Positions 10,900 to 21,902 of a stretch of DNA of 64,000 nt are shown here, piece after piece; the first letter of the stretch is position 1; every line of letters begins with the position of its first letter. A program made the translations under genes and the position numbers. The notes beneath the pieces are model-generated. The model saw nothing but the letters and a program-made list of their open reading frames with translations, was not told the DNA's origin and did not search any database. The stretch is from Motacilla alba alba (Eukaryota; Chordata; Aves; Passeriformes; Motacillidae), in NCBI RefSeq assembly GCF_015832195.1, contig NC_052016.1, forward strand, positions 26,805,129-26,869,128, in the 5' to 3' direction.

Positions 10900-13600
10900 G
10901 GCATTGACTAGTTGACTCTGGCACTTGCAAGCCACAAGAGCAGCAGGATGGTTCTTATCATCATTACCTTGGGTGTCAGGCAGAATCAGGCAAACTTCTT
11001 GTAAAGAGCAGCGAGTCAGTGCTGTGATTATTTTTTTTTTCATTTTCCCTTCCTAAATCTAATTGATGCTGTCAGGGGAAAAGCAACTTATTTTGATCAC
11101 ATCATTCTACCTACTTTATTTCAGTTCATATGTTTGGTTGCAGGTAAACAAACCCCTGCAGACGTGCTGGCACAGAAAGCACAGTGATATTAGCACAGGT
11201 TTGGCAGTGCTGATCCAATTTCTTGCTCTGCCAAAGACTTTCTGTGCTGGCTTGAAGAATAAACAAGATTTCTCTGCAATTCAGTTCCTCATCTGTAAGA
11301 TCATAATAAAACTAGGTGATGAATGGATTTTTTGAGTTCAGCAGCCAAACTGTCAAATCAAATGAAAAGGTGACAATTTGGTTTAGAACAGAAACACCTT
11401 ACCAAATCAGATTGAACAGAAATAAAGGTCATTTGGAGTGTTTCGTTCCCTCTAAAATGAACTGTTGTGATTAGCTTCATATACTTAAAGAAGACCATAT
11501 TTTTCTTTGAAAAGAACATTGTATTGAAATGCAAGCTTAGTTTTCATGACAAGAGCTGAAAGACTGTCATTGCCAAACACTTTCCTGTTTTCCTCTTTTA
11601 TACTCTAGACCTTCTCCTTACTTTACAGAGCATTTTTCACAAGACTTGAAGAGATAATTTTTCTTTTTCTGAAACATTACTGCTTGGGAAAATAATAACA
11701 AAAGCAATAAATTACTTCATTTTAAACAAGTTTGTGTTGTCTGACAGTGTATGTGTACGTATGCAGGATGCAGGATGAGATCACCTAGATGTCTCATATA
11801 GTGGTATTTTTACCTGGATAGAAAAGCAGATAAGTCATCTTTGATGAATAATTTTTCCTTTGCGAAGAAGTGTGCCCTCGTGGTGGAAAGGTCAGCGTAG
11901 CTCCATAGTCCGAATTTTATGCCAACTCTGTCTCTAAATTTGGCCTAATCTCACTGCTGTTAACCTTAAAGCAAATTTTATAGTGAGCAGGATCGACCCC
12001 CTATGTGTGACCTTCATGAGTCACTTAACCCACCATTGATTGAATAAGGAACTGTCCTTGTTTCTTCATAGAGGTGTCTTTCTGTAGAATTGACTCCATG
12101 TTTGCAATGTGCTTTGGGATAACAATTTCTCTCTGTAGATCTTCTGTAGCATCACATGATCTAACTTTGGCTTTACAACTGGTAAATTTAGGAGAGGGGG
12201 ATCAGAGTGATGGCCATGCTGCAATCTTTCCCCTCTCTGTCTTTTTCTATCTTGTCGTATGCTTTAATAATGAGAATGAGCTTTTAGATGGACTGTTAAC
12301 ACTGAACAGGGTGCTGGGGAAGTGAGATGTCATTAAAATACAGAAGACAAAAAAGTTTTCTTTCCCTTTTTTTGAAATTTAGGTAGGCAAAATCAGTACC
12401 TGACATGATCTGATTGAATCAGAAGAACAATGTATCACATAGGAACATAGGAATAAACTAATAACAGCCTACTAGTTAAGAAATTATCTTCACTGCACGT
12501 AAAAAAGCCTTAAAGTTCCAGCACTGCCACACATCTATTTCTGTTCTGGTGTTTCTGTGGAAAGCAATGCCAGAAGCATTTCTGGGAAAATAAAGCCAGA
12601 GAAATAGTTGTTGTTCATATGAGCATCTGACACAGTTACATAACCCCTGAAATCACTGCAGCAAGTTTTGAACAATGTGCAAAATGAAAAAAAAAATGCC
12701 CACCAAGCTCAGAGAAGAATTTCAAGGCTACTTGGAAACTGCTGTGCCATATAACTCTGTGCAGGCACATAATCTTCGGCCTGGTTGGAGACAGAAGTGC
12801 CTGAGATGCTGTAGATTGACCACCTTCCTCCAAAAGTAATCTGTTTGTTTGCTGAGGGGTTAATGAGAGCTATGCCTGTTCCTGGAGGATGACTCCCACA
12901 GTGTTCTAATTTTTCCTTTTTGTTTTTGGATAGAACATTGGTGAGAAGGAACAAGAAACAGAAAGAGAATGTGTGCATGCTGTATTCTTACATTTACTCT
13001 CTAGTTAAAAAAAAAAAAAAGATCATTTTTAGAATGTCTATGTCTCTAACTATTTCTGCTACCTTTTCTCTGCCAATTATTCTACTAGTTCAGACCACAG
13101 TAATATTCATACTTATAAGACTGACCCTGTACCCAGTACTGCTGATTCTGACCATCAACCAACAGCTCTTAAACCAAGAACAATAAGGACACAAACCAAA
13201 ATTAAATGCCAATTTTGGTTTATTTCTTGTCCTAGGAAAAGCACTGCTTCCTTTTATTTGTTTTCATTATTTAGTCTTTAGGTGTTTTATTTTCAAGGTT
13301 TTCTCTGTGGCTTGCCAGGCCAGGTGTAAAAAAAGTGTGAAGTTCTCATACAATTTCCCAACTCCCAGAGTAGAAAGCCCATTTTCTTCATGGCTTGCAA
13401 TGATGACAGCCCCAAGATTAGCCCACGCTGCTTATTCCAGTGTGGGGTCTCAATAAAATTGCTGCTGCTTTTCACAGAACTTAATAGTTTGGCCAGGATC
13501 CAGCTGCAGAATTGAAGTCTCTGGTGGCTGAAAGAAAAGTGAGGGAAGGCAGTATCTTTTTTTCACTAGGGAGGAAAAAAAATAAAAATAAAATAGGTCT
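10900..13600. other. No supported gene
   Basis: AT-rich sequence with an A run at about 13007-13020. I see no recognisable mobile element and no exon with both splice sites. It leads up to the CpG island. Confidence 0.5.
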
Positions 13601-13657
13601 GTCCTACGCAGAATCGCGGGGCGGGCGCTCGGAGCGGAGCAAGCGGCGGGCGCGGGG

Positions 13658-13674
13658 TGGCCGCCAGAGGGAGC
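13658..13674 (+). promoter_or_regulatory. CTCF-like motif
   Basis: TGGCCGCCAGAGGGAGC differs at about three positions from the familiar CTCF core TGGCCACCAGGGGGCGC. It lies in the CpG island just upstream of the minisatellite. Binding is inferred from motif match only. Confidence 0.5.
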
Positions 13675-13730
13675 CCGAGCGCCGCTCTGAGCCCGCGGGG
13701 GCTCGGGCCGGGCCGGGCCGGGCCGGGTCG

Positions 13731-13806
13731 GTCACTCTGTCCGGCGGCCGGGTCACTCTGTCCGGCGGCCGGGTCACTCTGTCCGGCGGCCGGGTCACTC
13801 TGTCCG
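13731..13806. repeat. 21-bp GC-rich minisatellite, 3.6 copies
   Basis: The unit GTCACTCTGTCC + GGCGGCCGG runs 13731-13751, 13752-13772 and 13773-13793 without mismatch, plus a partial copy 13794-13806. Each unit adds CpGs and a near-identical GTCACTCTGTCC box inside the presumed leader exon. Being 21 bp, it preserves reading frame, and open frames across it read as VTLSGGR repeats on the plus strand. I regard those as shadows, not protein. Confidence 0.93.
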
Positions 13807-13879
13807 CAGCCAGCTCCGGACAGTCCCGGGTAAGCGCCAGCTCCAGCCCGCCCGTCTCCCCAGTTACCTCCGCACTGCA

Positions 13880-16417
13880 CGGGACATCATGTACGATGTA
13901 TATATGAATATAAATAATGTAGAGGACATAGCGCATACAACTCCACCACTAGATTTCTGTGGGATAGAGCGTTCTCTGAGCGAGCCGCGAGCCTGATCTG
14001 TGTCCCGGGAAGCTCGCACAGCACCAGCTTGTAGTCGGCTTCTCTGCAAGGAGGCCAAATGAAGTTTAAAGCTGTACCAACTTCCTGCTGTGGGATATTG
14101 CACTCTGAGTTGAGGCATTAGGGAAACTACCCTGCTGTTAATGAGAAAAGAGAAAATTCAGTCTCTAAAGAAAGGATCTGCCTGTGAGGTGCTCTTTGAG
14201 TCTGAATTTTGTGTGCAGTATTTAAACCTCAAAACTATGTCATACAGGAGCGTGCAGGACTTCAGGAGCATCGCCTGTTTCTAGCTTCACTTTGCCAAAA
14301 GGATTCACTTTGCCTAAAGGCTTTGCATTGGCTTGAAGTTAAGCATGGAAGATGAGTAATTGTCTCCCACAAAGATCCTTGATATATTAGATGGTATCCT
14401 ATCTGTCTAATATCTTGCTACAAAAGGTGGGATCCTACACTCTCTAGAGTGCAGCCTGTTTTTCAGAGCAAATTACTTTCTCGGATATCAGTAATGAATC
14501 AGAAATAGTAATGAGGTTTTCTTTTATCAGAAGTTCTAACATGCTGGGGGAATGTACTGAGCTGCTGGAAGAGCACAGCGAAGAGGGATGCTGTACTCTC
14601 TTGAGTGCAGCTTCTGGGTTTGCTAAGCAAGCATGTCCAGGCTTGATGGTGGCTCAAGAGATGCTTTATTACAGACTTATCTATTCTCACTGAGGGTTGA
14701 ATGTACACCTAAGTGCTTTCCCAGTTTCTACATTTCAAAAGCTAGCCCACGTCCTTGTGAAATAAGAGAGAAATGTTCCATTTGCAGAAATAGATTTTAA
14801 ATAATGCCCTTGTTATAACCGTGTTTGGTTATAAATAAATATTGATATTTGGGGGTCTGGATTTTAAATAGGTTCAAAATTTATTTATTATATTATTCTT
14901 GGATTGGAGAGCTTATAATACTTATCACACTTGCATTATGTACAGATAAGTCATATTTAAATTATTTGACAGTAAATGATTAGGGAAAAGTTAGATGGTT
15001 TGATTCTGGTTTGCTCTATTTTTTGATAATAGCACATCTCATATTATGATTTGAAACACTCAAGGTTGCTAGCATAATGTTCACTCCCACAGTGGATGAG
15101 TCAGCTCTTCAAAACCAATAATTAGTATCCTCATTGATTCACGCTATCACTGAACCCGTGATGGGTCATTTGTGGCTTGCAGTCTTCTGGACACAGCCAT
15201 ATGGCATCCCAGTGGGATCCAGGGCGCTGACCCTGGGCTATTACAAGGGATACATGGTTGGCATGCTAGACTGCTGATTAAATATTAACCACAGCAGACA
15301 CATTATTTCCACTCTGCTTTGAAATGAGTCTTTAATTACAAAGAAAATAACAGCAGCAAATGAAGTTTCATGGTTGTTGCCAGAAGTAAATATTTTGACC
15401 CGTTTCCTGTGGTACAAGCTCAGAAAAGTCCCTGGAGAATTTCAGGCTGCCTCTCAGTCCAAATACAGGTGTCTTGAATGGTGTCCAGCTGTCAATCATT
15501 TGACATAGGTAAGAAGATTTAAATAGGAGAGATGACTTGCCTAGATAAAAGGAAAATACCTCTGTTAAATTTAGCCACGTCTTTTTCTAGAAAGAGATAC
15601 TCCTGAAGCTGTAGTGGTATGAACAACTGAAAATACCTCATTTTTTTTTTCCTCACATTTTTCCTCATAATGGAAATTCTTGTAAAAGAAATTGACCGGG
15701 AGCTTTAATTCAATTCGTTATTTAACAGTCTCGTTTATTATTCTTGCATGTCCTCATAGAAGAGTCATTGGTTTTAATTACATTCTGGGGGTAGGGGAAA
15801 TAACTAGTTAAGGATGCACATTTCACACTTCATGAATAATGTATGATTTTAGGTACATAACTTTAATGCTTTATGTCTTTATGAGATGCTGATATAATCC
15901 AGAATTTATTTTTTCCCTGAGAAATGAAGATGTAATTTTTTTTAAAATTTCTTATTCTAGGACCTTGAATTTGAATTCACTGTTTTTCTACCCCAAAGAA
16001 GCCTTCCCTAAAAATTAAGCAGATTCTTAATGTTTAAAACAACCTCTAATTTATTTGTAATTAAATAGAAAGAGATTTGCTGACCCTTAACACATATTAC
16101 ACATCCAAGGGAGTATTTTCTAAATAGTAATTTAAAATTTTTCATTGCAAAGAAATATAGACTTACTGTTCCTGTCAAATTATGTGCATCTCCTACAGCC
16201 TATAGGCTGCCATTTCAATGTTTTATTAAAGAGAAATATGATTAAGCCAGTTGCTAATAAAAACAGTAGTTTCATATACATAAATCCTGCCACTCCCTTT
16301 TGACTTTTAAGCACCAAAAGTGGATATTTTATATTTCAATACAGCTTTCTCAGGGACGAGGATGAGAAGTGTCTTGGTGTGTTATTACAGATTTTTCTTA
16401 GTTTTGGATTCTATTTT

Positions 16418-16458
<41 letters not shown>

Positions 16459-17060
16459 ATATATACACATAACCTAAATATGACCATAGTCTTAGGAATA
16501 ATTTTTTGTGGATCAAGGCCGGAGCCCATCAGAAGCACTGGTAGTATGCAGTATCAGACTCTAAATGTGTTTTGTAGAAAAACTTTCTCACAGTGTGGTT
16601 CAACCAGCTCATGGTTGTTCTATGCTTGTGTAAATCTGTTTTCTTCAACAGTAAATGTGTGCATCATGCTGGTGTTTTATAGTGTCTGTTTTGTAGTTTT
16701 GTCTGCAGTATGTATGGAGCTTTTTTCCATAGATAATGCTTGAATCACCTATATTTGTGTGACAACTTGGTTAATTTTCTTAGGCTAAATTTCACAGCAT
16801 CCCACTTCTTAATTTAGGTAGTCTGTGGGATTTTTAGCCTTAGGGGTTTTGTTGAAGACCATCATTTATAAAACCACTACTTCCCCTTCCCTCCACTACC
16901 CCAATATTCTACTCTTGGTTATACTTCTGCATGTTGAAAATGTGTATTAATTTTCTTCTTTACTTTTTAATTAAATCTGATTACTATAACCAAGGTTTGA
17001 ATTTGGTTTAGTACTCTTTAAAGTACTGATGTCTTCACCCACAAATGAAAGTTAATGTTT
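13880..17060. other. Presumed first intron, no exon called
   Basis: AT-rich sequence between the CpG island and the first strong exon candidate. It holds a TA/CA microsatellite near 16.4 kb. Nothing else is clear. Confidence 0.45.
16422..16472. repeat. (TA)n/(CA)n dinucleotide microsatellite
   Basis: About 13 TA units grade into ACACACATACATATATACACA. A likely length-polymorphic marker. Confidence 0.93.
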
Positions 17061-17070
17061 TCTCTGTTAG

Positions 17071-17099
17071 GAGCCAGGACGTTTGTCTACTTGAAGGAG
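17071..17099 (+). CDS. Candidate 29-nt coding exon, unknown protein
   Basis: The acceptor is TTTTCTCTGTTAG and the donor is GGAG followed by GTGAGAT, both strong. The phase that joins the next exon reads ARTFVYLKE (start phase 1, end phase 0). The exon at 20445 begins in phase 0, so the junction gives YLKE-VTISKAG without a stop. The intron would be 3,345 bp. Another frame (SQDVCLLEG) is also open, so the coding frame rests on phase continuity with 20445-20574. If it is instead part of the leader it would be untranslated. Family not recognised. Confidence 0.33.
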
Positions 17100-17222
17100 G
17101 TGAGATGATAACAAACATAAATTGTTGCTCATTGGTAATTAAGTAACTTTCTACTTATTAAGTGAGGAAAAATTATTCTTGGAAAAAAAGGAGGCTTTAA
17201 TGAAGATGTGATATTCAGGAGA

Positions 17223-17522
17223 TCACAGGAGCTTCTGTAGGGAGAGTGTGTTCTTTGAAGTTCCTTCATCACTGGCACACACTAAATCCTGCAGTAAACC
17301 TCTTAAACGTGGTAGCAACTGCTCTTGCCAGCAGTTTTCTAGTTCTTGGTGTAGCTGCAGAGGTCTTGGGTGGTCTTCATCTATTTCCTCCAAAGGGAAA
17401 CTCTCTGCACAGCCTGCCTGTACCTCTTCAACCCCATAAACTGCCAGTGGAAAAAGGGGGAATCTCTTCCTTATCTGTTCATCTGTGTGGTAGGAACAGT
17501 GACCACTGACATCCACCCTTCA
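17223..17522 (-). other. Protein-like antisense open frame
   Basis: A minus-strand frame is open for 97 codons between TGA at 17522-17520 and TGA at 17225-17223. Its composition is unusual for chance: acidic and leucine-rich, with 'CAESFPLEEIDEDHPRPL' (about residues 36-53) and 'WQEQLLPRLRGLLQDL' (about residues 63-78). A fair acceptor-like TTCCTACCACACAG lies near its 5' end, and CTTTTT and GAAGAG-GTACAG occur inside. It has no ATG start. It may be an exon of an antisense gene, a retrocopy fragment or chance. No family recognised. Confidence 0.22.
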
Positions 17523-17529
17523 TCAGCAG

Positions 17530-18950
17530 ATCTAGTCCAAGGACTGAAATCCTTGGGGAGATTCCCTGTGCCTTCCCAATCCTTTGTGTTAAGCCTGTTG
17601 CAAGTGCTCACTCTTCCACTTCTTTGCACCCAGTCTCTTCGTGCTACATTTTAACGTTTCAAAGTTTCTAAGAAGAAATCTATTTTGAGACTTTGTGGAT
17701 TCATTCAATTAATTACATGGTAGAGTAAATTAGCTGTTTTGCTTAGCTGGTATTATTGGCAATAGGTCAAAATCTGCCTGTGGCTTCTCTCTTCTACATG
17801 CAGAGTAGATCTATTGAAATGCATACGGATTCTTACAGTTTCACTTGGGAACAATTTGAAGCAGAATTTAGCCCATTGCACTTAATTACATGAAAATCAT
17901 CTTGTAGAGGTCTCATTAGCCTTTCTATTTGTGCCACTGGTTTTCTACATTACTCATTGCAGCTAATATGTGAGTGATATTGGTCTGGCTGTTTCTGTAC
18001 AGAGAGTTTATATTCTAATACTTCTTTTGAATCCCTAGGTGTGTTCTTGGGTTTCTTTTGGTGGTAGTAAGACTTGATTTAACAAAGGGATAAATGATTT
18101 CAAGACTATAATGAACCTACACTAGAGAAAACTCCATTAAGTCAACAGATGTCTGTTGATTTTTTTTTTCCATTATGTTTTTTTCTTTACTACACCAGGA
18201 ACTTTTCAGCATGTTATTCATTTTTTTTCCAGGTTCCTCAGCATCATCAGGGCCTTAGATATAATGCATATTGGAGATAGGGAGCTCATGGAAAAATGTA
18301 CTGCTTTTACTTCAGGGTTGCTGTGCGGCTGGTAGGGCAAACATTAATGTTTATGGTAATAGAAAATGAATAAATTTTGCAGTGCTCAGAGGTGCAATGT
18401 CTATTTCTGTTACCTGTTAGAAGATAATGCAATCTCTGAAGAGCACTGCCCTGGGCTGTGTTCTTGTCACTCCTTCCTCCTTCATAACTGATTGAGTAAT
18501 CAGTAAGAAATCCTCCTGGGGACAACTGACTTAACGTAGGAAGGAAGGGGGCAACTATTTGGTACGAATCTTCCTTGTTAATTGGAATGATATCTTAGTA
18601 ACCCAACCTGTCACTTTGGATATGTGGAACACAGGGCCCTGAAATACAAGCCAAAGTGACGTTCTCATCATTGTCATCACAGATCCAAGAGGATTTATGG
18701 ATGTTTTATGACATTGTACTGCAAGAGAATTAACTGCATCTTACCCTCATATAAGGGGAACAGTTGCTCATCAAGACTTCCTCAGTCTTTCTGTAAAGTC
18801 TTCAAGCCTTTGCGCTGTATGTAAAGCAGTGCAGTCCATTGTGGCAGATGGATAGATGCAGCTTCCGAAATACTTTTAGCTAGAAAATAAAGAAGAAATT
18901 ATTCAAGGATATTAAATAATATCTTTGCAACCATATTTGCTTCTGTTTGG
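17530..18950. other. No supported gene
   Basis: AT-rich, intron-like sequence with several T runs. Nothing is called. Confidence 0.45.
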
Positions 18951-18956
18951 GGAGTA

Positions 18957-19078
18957 AGGGGACTTTTTTGTTTGAGGGTTTGGTTTTTTGGGTTTGGTTT
19001 TTTTTGGTTGGTTGTTCTATTGTTTTGGGGGTTTTTTTGTTTTGTTTTGGTTGTTTGTTTGGGGTTTTTTTGTGCATG
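18957..19078. repeat. Long T/G-only low-complexity tract
   Basis: About 120 bases of T runs with G2-G5 clusters (for example TTGGGTTTGG and TTTTGGGGGTTTTTTT). It is almost free of A and C on this strand. The complementary proline/lysine-like minus-strand frame is an artefact. Confidence 0.9.
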
Positions 19079-19379
19079 CTATCTTTCTCCCAGTTGCACC
19101 TATTTTATTGCATAAAACTAGGGACAAAGTCCTCCCATTTCTTATGTGCTATACTATTTCAGATCCTGATGGATTGTAAGGATATGTCTCTCCTGCCAAA
19201 TAACACTCATAGAAAATTTAATTTTTTTTACTCTGACCTTACTAAGCCTAGAAAATACAGCCTATGAACCCTAACTATTGCTGTGTAAAACCTGCTGAAA
19301 CACTAATCAAACAGCACATTGGCTGGCTTCCAAGGAGTGCAACAGTGCTCAGAAATGACCCAAATAATTTTTATTAATG

Positions 19380-19620
19380 GGCTTAACATTACTTTCATTT
19401 CAAAAGAGACAAATCATTTAATAAAATGTGTGTTCAGTTGTGTTCATTAGTGCTAATCAGTAGTTCATTAAACCTTAATCATAGCAATTTCGGGCCACTA
19501 ATATTCAGGTAGTTTAATAAAGGCCCCAGCAGTAAAAGAGCACACTTTGCATATTCAGGAACATATTTGTTCCTAGCAAACCCTATTCAAATATGCAGCA
19601 TCCATTCAGGCGGGTATCAG
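19380..19620. other. Candidate conserved non-coding element
   Basis: Open AT-rich sequence without repeats, with clustered homeodomain-like TAAT/ATTA cores, TTAATCA and TTTGCATAT (POU-like). The texture resembles vertebrate developmental enhancers. There is no coding signal. This is inference from texture only. Confidence 0.22.
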
Positions 19621-20444
19621 GGATGTGAGAGTATCAGATGAAAGAAAGAAAAGTATACATGGCAAAACACTATGAACGGAATTTTAACTGAAGCACATGT
19701 ACTTTTGTATTATGAAGTTTTGTCACACAGACCACTGTTAATTACATTTAGGCACCATTTGAGCAAGAAATGCATCAAGCTAAAACTTTTGATGAAAGGA
19801 GTTAGCCTCTGTAGTGGAAACAGCAGGACAAAGTCTAAGTACACTGGTAATGCCTATTATAACCTATTTTGAAAGGCTGATTTATAAAAAAGCATATTGG
19901 ATAATACTGTGTCTCCAGTTCACAGAGTAATTAACATATGTAAATTTTCAGCGTATGTGTAGTTCTGCTGAAGTAAGTGCTTCTGAAGTCTTGTTCAAAG
20001 CTCACGAATCTGGCTTAGTAATTTTCTGAGATCTCATGCCATCTTCCTGGGAAGGCTGTTACCAGCTGAACAATTCTCTCTGGATGTGTGAAGCCCAAAC
20101 TGTGCTACAGATTACACTGAAGAAAAATGCTTCACTTTTTACTATATGTATATTAAAAGTCAGTCACTCTGAATTTCATGCTTTTCACTCAATATACTCA
20201 TTCTGTGTCAGCATTACTATGTGCCAGAAATATATAAGCTAGTTCATTCCAGTTAAAATTTTATGCTAATGCAAGTTTCTACAAGCATATCTGTCCTAAT
20301 TGCTTTTGTGAAGGAAACAAGGGTTAACAGTTGGTTAGAAGGATGACATTTTAGGTGGAAACCTGGAATTTCTTGTTGGTTGTACCCAAGTTCATTTCAT
20401 CAAAATCCAGTTGTAATTTCCAGAGGCTTCTTTCTGTACTTTAG

Positions 20445-20574
20445 GTGACCATAAGTAAAGCAGGAATAGCAGCATGTGAATCTCTTCCTTCCAAGAAGGG
20501 TAGTGTACTGTTTTATCATCTCAGTGCAGTAAGATGCCATCATATAGTGAGGTTATGCTTCAAATCTTGTCCAG
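20445..20574 (+). CDS. Predicted coding exon, unknown protein
   Basis: The acceptor CTTCTTTCTGTACTTTAG and donor CCAG followed by GTAAGAAA are both strong. The exon is 130 nt, phase 0 to phase 1. It encodes 43 residues: VTISKAGIAACESLPSKK, then GSVLFYHLSAVRCHHIVRL, then CFKSCP. The other two frames contain stops. It joins 21089-21180 in phase (G+TT gives Val), giving a continuous 74-residue peptide over two exons. There are no obvious catalytic motifs, signal peptide or transmembrane segment. The segment looks alpha-helical with paired Cys/His, which could be structural or chance. Downstream intron is 514 bp. I do not recognise the family. With the next exon this is the best-supported protein-coding evidence in the left half. 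Confidence 0.58.
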
Positions 20575-21088
20575 GTAAGAAAACTATTATTTAACTCAAG
20601 TTGGGTCCCTACATTAATCTGCTTTTACACTCCTCTATCATCTCTTTTTTTCTGATTTAGCAGTTCCCATGGATGGTCTTGACCCATTTCACTGAGATGA
20701 CTTGATTTTGTATTGAATTTTTTTTCTCTAATAAAACATTCTGCCAGAAAGAAGACAATGATTTACTTCTTCCCATCTCTCCAGATTGAATATCATATAG
20801 AAAGTATTTCCTTTTTTTCCTTGCTGTAAGTATCCCTTTCTCATTTTTTTTTCTTGATTAAATAAGGAAATGAAAATGCTATGAGAAGATATATTCTGCA
20901 AAAACTGCATGTAGTAAATGAATGTCCAGACATTTAATGTAATATAATTCTAAGTGTTTCTGGCTAAGATAGCTGTATTCATCATGTCTTTATTACGCAC
21001 TCTTGTATAGGTAAGCAAATGGTGCATTTATTTTCGGCCTTTCTCTTGACTGGAGTCTCATGTAATGCACTTTGCCATCTCTTTACAG

Positions 21089-21180
21089 TTCTGCTTGAAA
21101 TAAAGCTGACATTACAACAGGCTGATGAAGCTTTAAAGTACTGCGCAGGAACTTACCAGCAGCTCCAAGAAGCAGTATGG
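21089..21180 (+). CDS. Predicted coding exon, helical Leu/Gln-rich segment
   Basis: The acceptor is TTTGCCATCTCTTTACAG and the donor is TATGG followed by GTATGT. The exon is 92 nt, phase 1 to phase 0, and only one frame is open. Joined to the previous exon it reads VLLEIKLTLQQADEALK, then YCAGTYQQLQEAVW. Heptad-like spacing of Leu/Ile and the Gln/Glu content suggest an amphipathic helix or short coiled coil. A second possible donor (GCA followed by GTATGG, 6 nt earlier) keeps the same phase. What follows is uncertain: 22768-22816 and 26433-26531 both begin in phase 0. The function is not recognised. Confidence 0.57.
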
Positions 21181-21772
21181 GTATGTTGTCAAACCTGTAC
21201 TATGTCACTGGGATCTCCAGCCCAGAGGACAATGGTTAAAATTTTAGCGTGACACGATTTCTTCTCCTCTCTATTGTCATATGACATAGAGAGCAAACCA
21301 ATCTAGTGGAGACAGACAGATCTGCACACATAGGTTGGACCGCACAAACGCAAATAATATGCTCCATTCCTGGAAGTTTTCCCTTCTGCCCCATCTTTTG
21401 TTTTCCTTTGAAACTTACAGACACTTTTTGCATGTAATTCAGCAAAGTCTGAAGAAAGAGGTTGGGTAAGGCCTGGAGGGAGCAGATAGCTCAAACCCTG
21501 TACAGTCTGCATTTGTTGAAGGATCCAACACAATAGATTTCAAGGACTTGTTTACATAACATGTAATAATAAGGTGTGGCTTTGTAAAGTCAAAAAAAAA
21601 ATCAAAGCAGAGGTTTTTGGGAAGTCCCAAGAAGTCCCAACAGCACAAGCTCTCTGACACACACCCTTTGTGATATGCAAGCTGAGCTGTTAGCAAAAAG
21701 AAAAGCAGTTCAGCCTATAAAAGGCTCATGGTGGACTGGCATGAAATTCTGTTATACTGTAACTTTTTATAG

Positions 21773-21902
21773 TTATGAAGATGTCCTGTCAGATGTTGAA
21801 GAATTAGTCTGGTCTGCCTATGAGGACTTCAGTAGATGCAAGTTCTTTGAAACCCTGTCTGGAATCATTGATAGTGCTTCAGCAGAGGGAATCAAAGCTT
21901 GA
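21773..21902 (+). CDS. Candidate terminal coding exon (alternative end)
   Basis: The acceptor is TGTAACTTTTTATAG. In phase 2 the exon reads YEDVLSDVEELVWSAYEDF, then SRCKFFETLSGIIDSASAEG, then IKA and TGA at 21900-21902. The other two frames stop within a few codons. The sequence has the hydrophobic rhythm of an alpha-helical repeat of TPR/PPR style, but I cannot place it in a family. Its start phase does not fit a direct join to 21180 (phase 0). It needs an unseen intermediate exon, or belongs to another transcript. AATAAA occurs near 22325. It is protein-like in sequence but its place in the gene is unresolved. Confidence 0.36.

Larger units (their letters stand above)
13620..13829 (+). other. 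Candidate untranslated first exon
   Basis: The start within the CpG island is unknown. The 3' edge is CCCGG followed by GTAAGC at 13830-13835, a strong donor. No ATG lies in the 210 bases before the donor that would open a convincing protein, so I treat it as a 5' leader exon. The next strong plus-strand exon candidate is at 17071. A weak 23-nt candidate at 16354-16376 (TTTCTCAG acceptor, GTGTGT donor) would join 17071 in phase. If this exon belongs to the same gene as the 20-21 kb exons, the gene begins here. Confidence 0.42.
13605..13870 (+). promoter_or_regulatory. CpG island, likely promoter
   Basis: A sharp switch from AT-rich to very GC- and CpG-rich sequence, the only one in 64 kb. 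It contains GGGCGGGC and GCGGGCGCGGGG blocks of the Sp1/KLF type, a CTCF-like motif, a (GGCCG)n run at 13706-13728, and the 21-bp minisatellite. It ends in a good splice donor. Such islands normally mark vertebrate promoters. I see no strong TATA box, which fits a dispersed-start CpG promoter. Direction is inferred as plus, from the donor and the plus-strand exons downstream. A divergent minus-strand transcript is possible. Confidence 0.72.

Noticed and set aside
13512..13936. Three long GC-rich open frames across the CpG island, with VTLSGGR-like repeats
   Set aside because: They arise because the 21-bp minisatellite keeps every frame open. They have no good start context and the opposite-strand frames are equally open.
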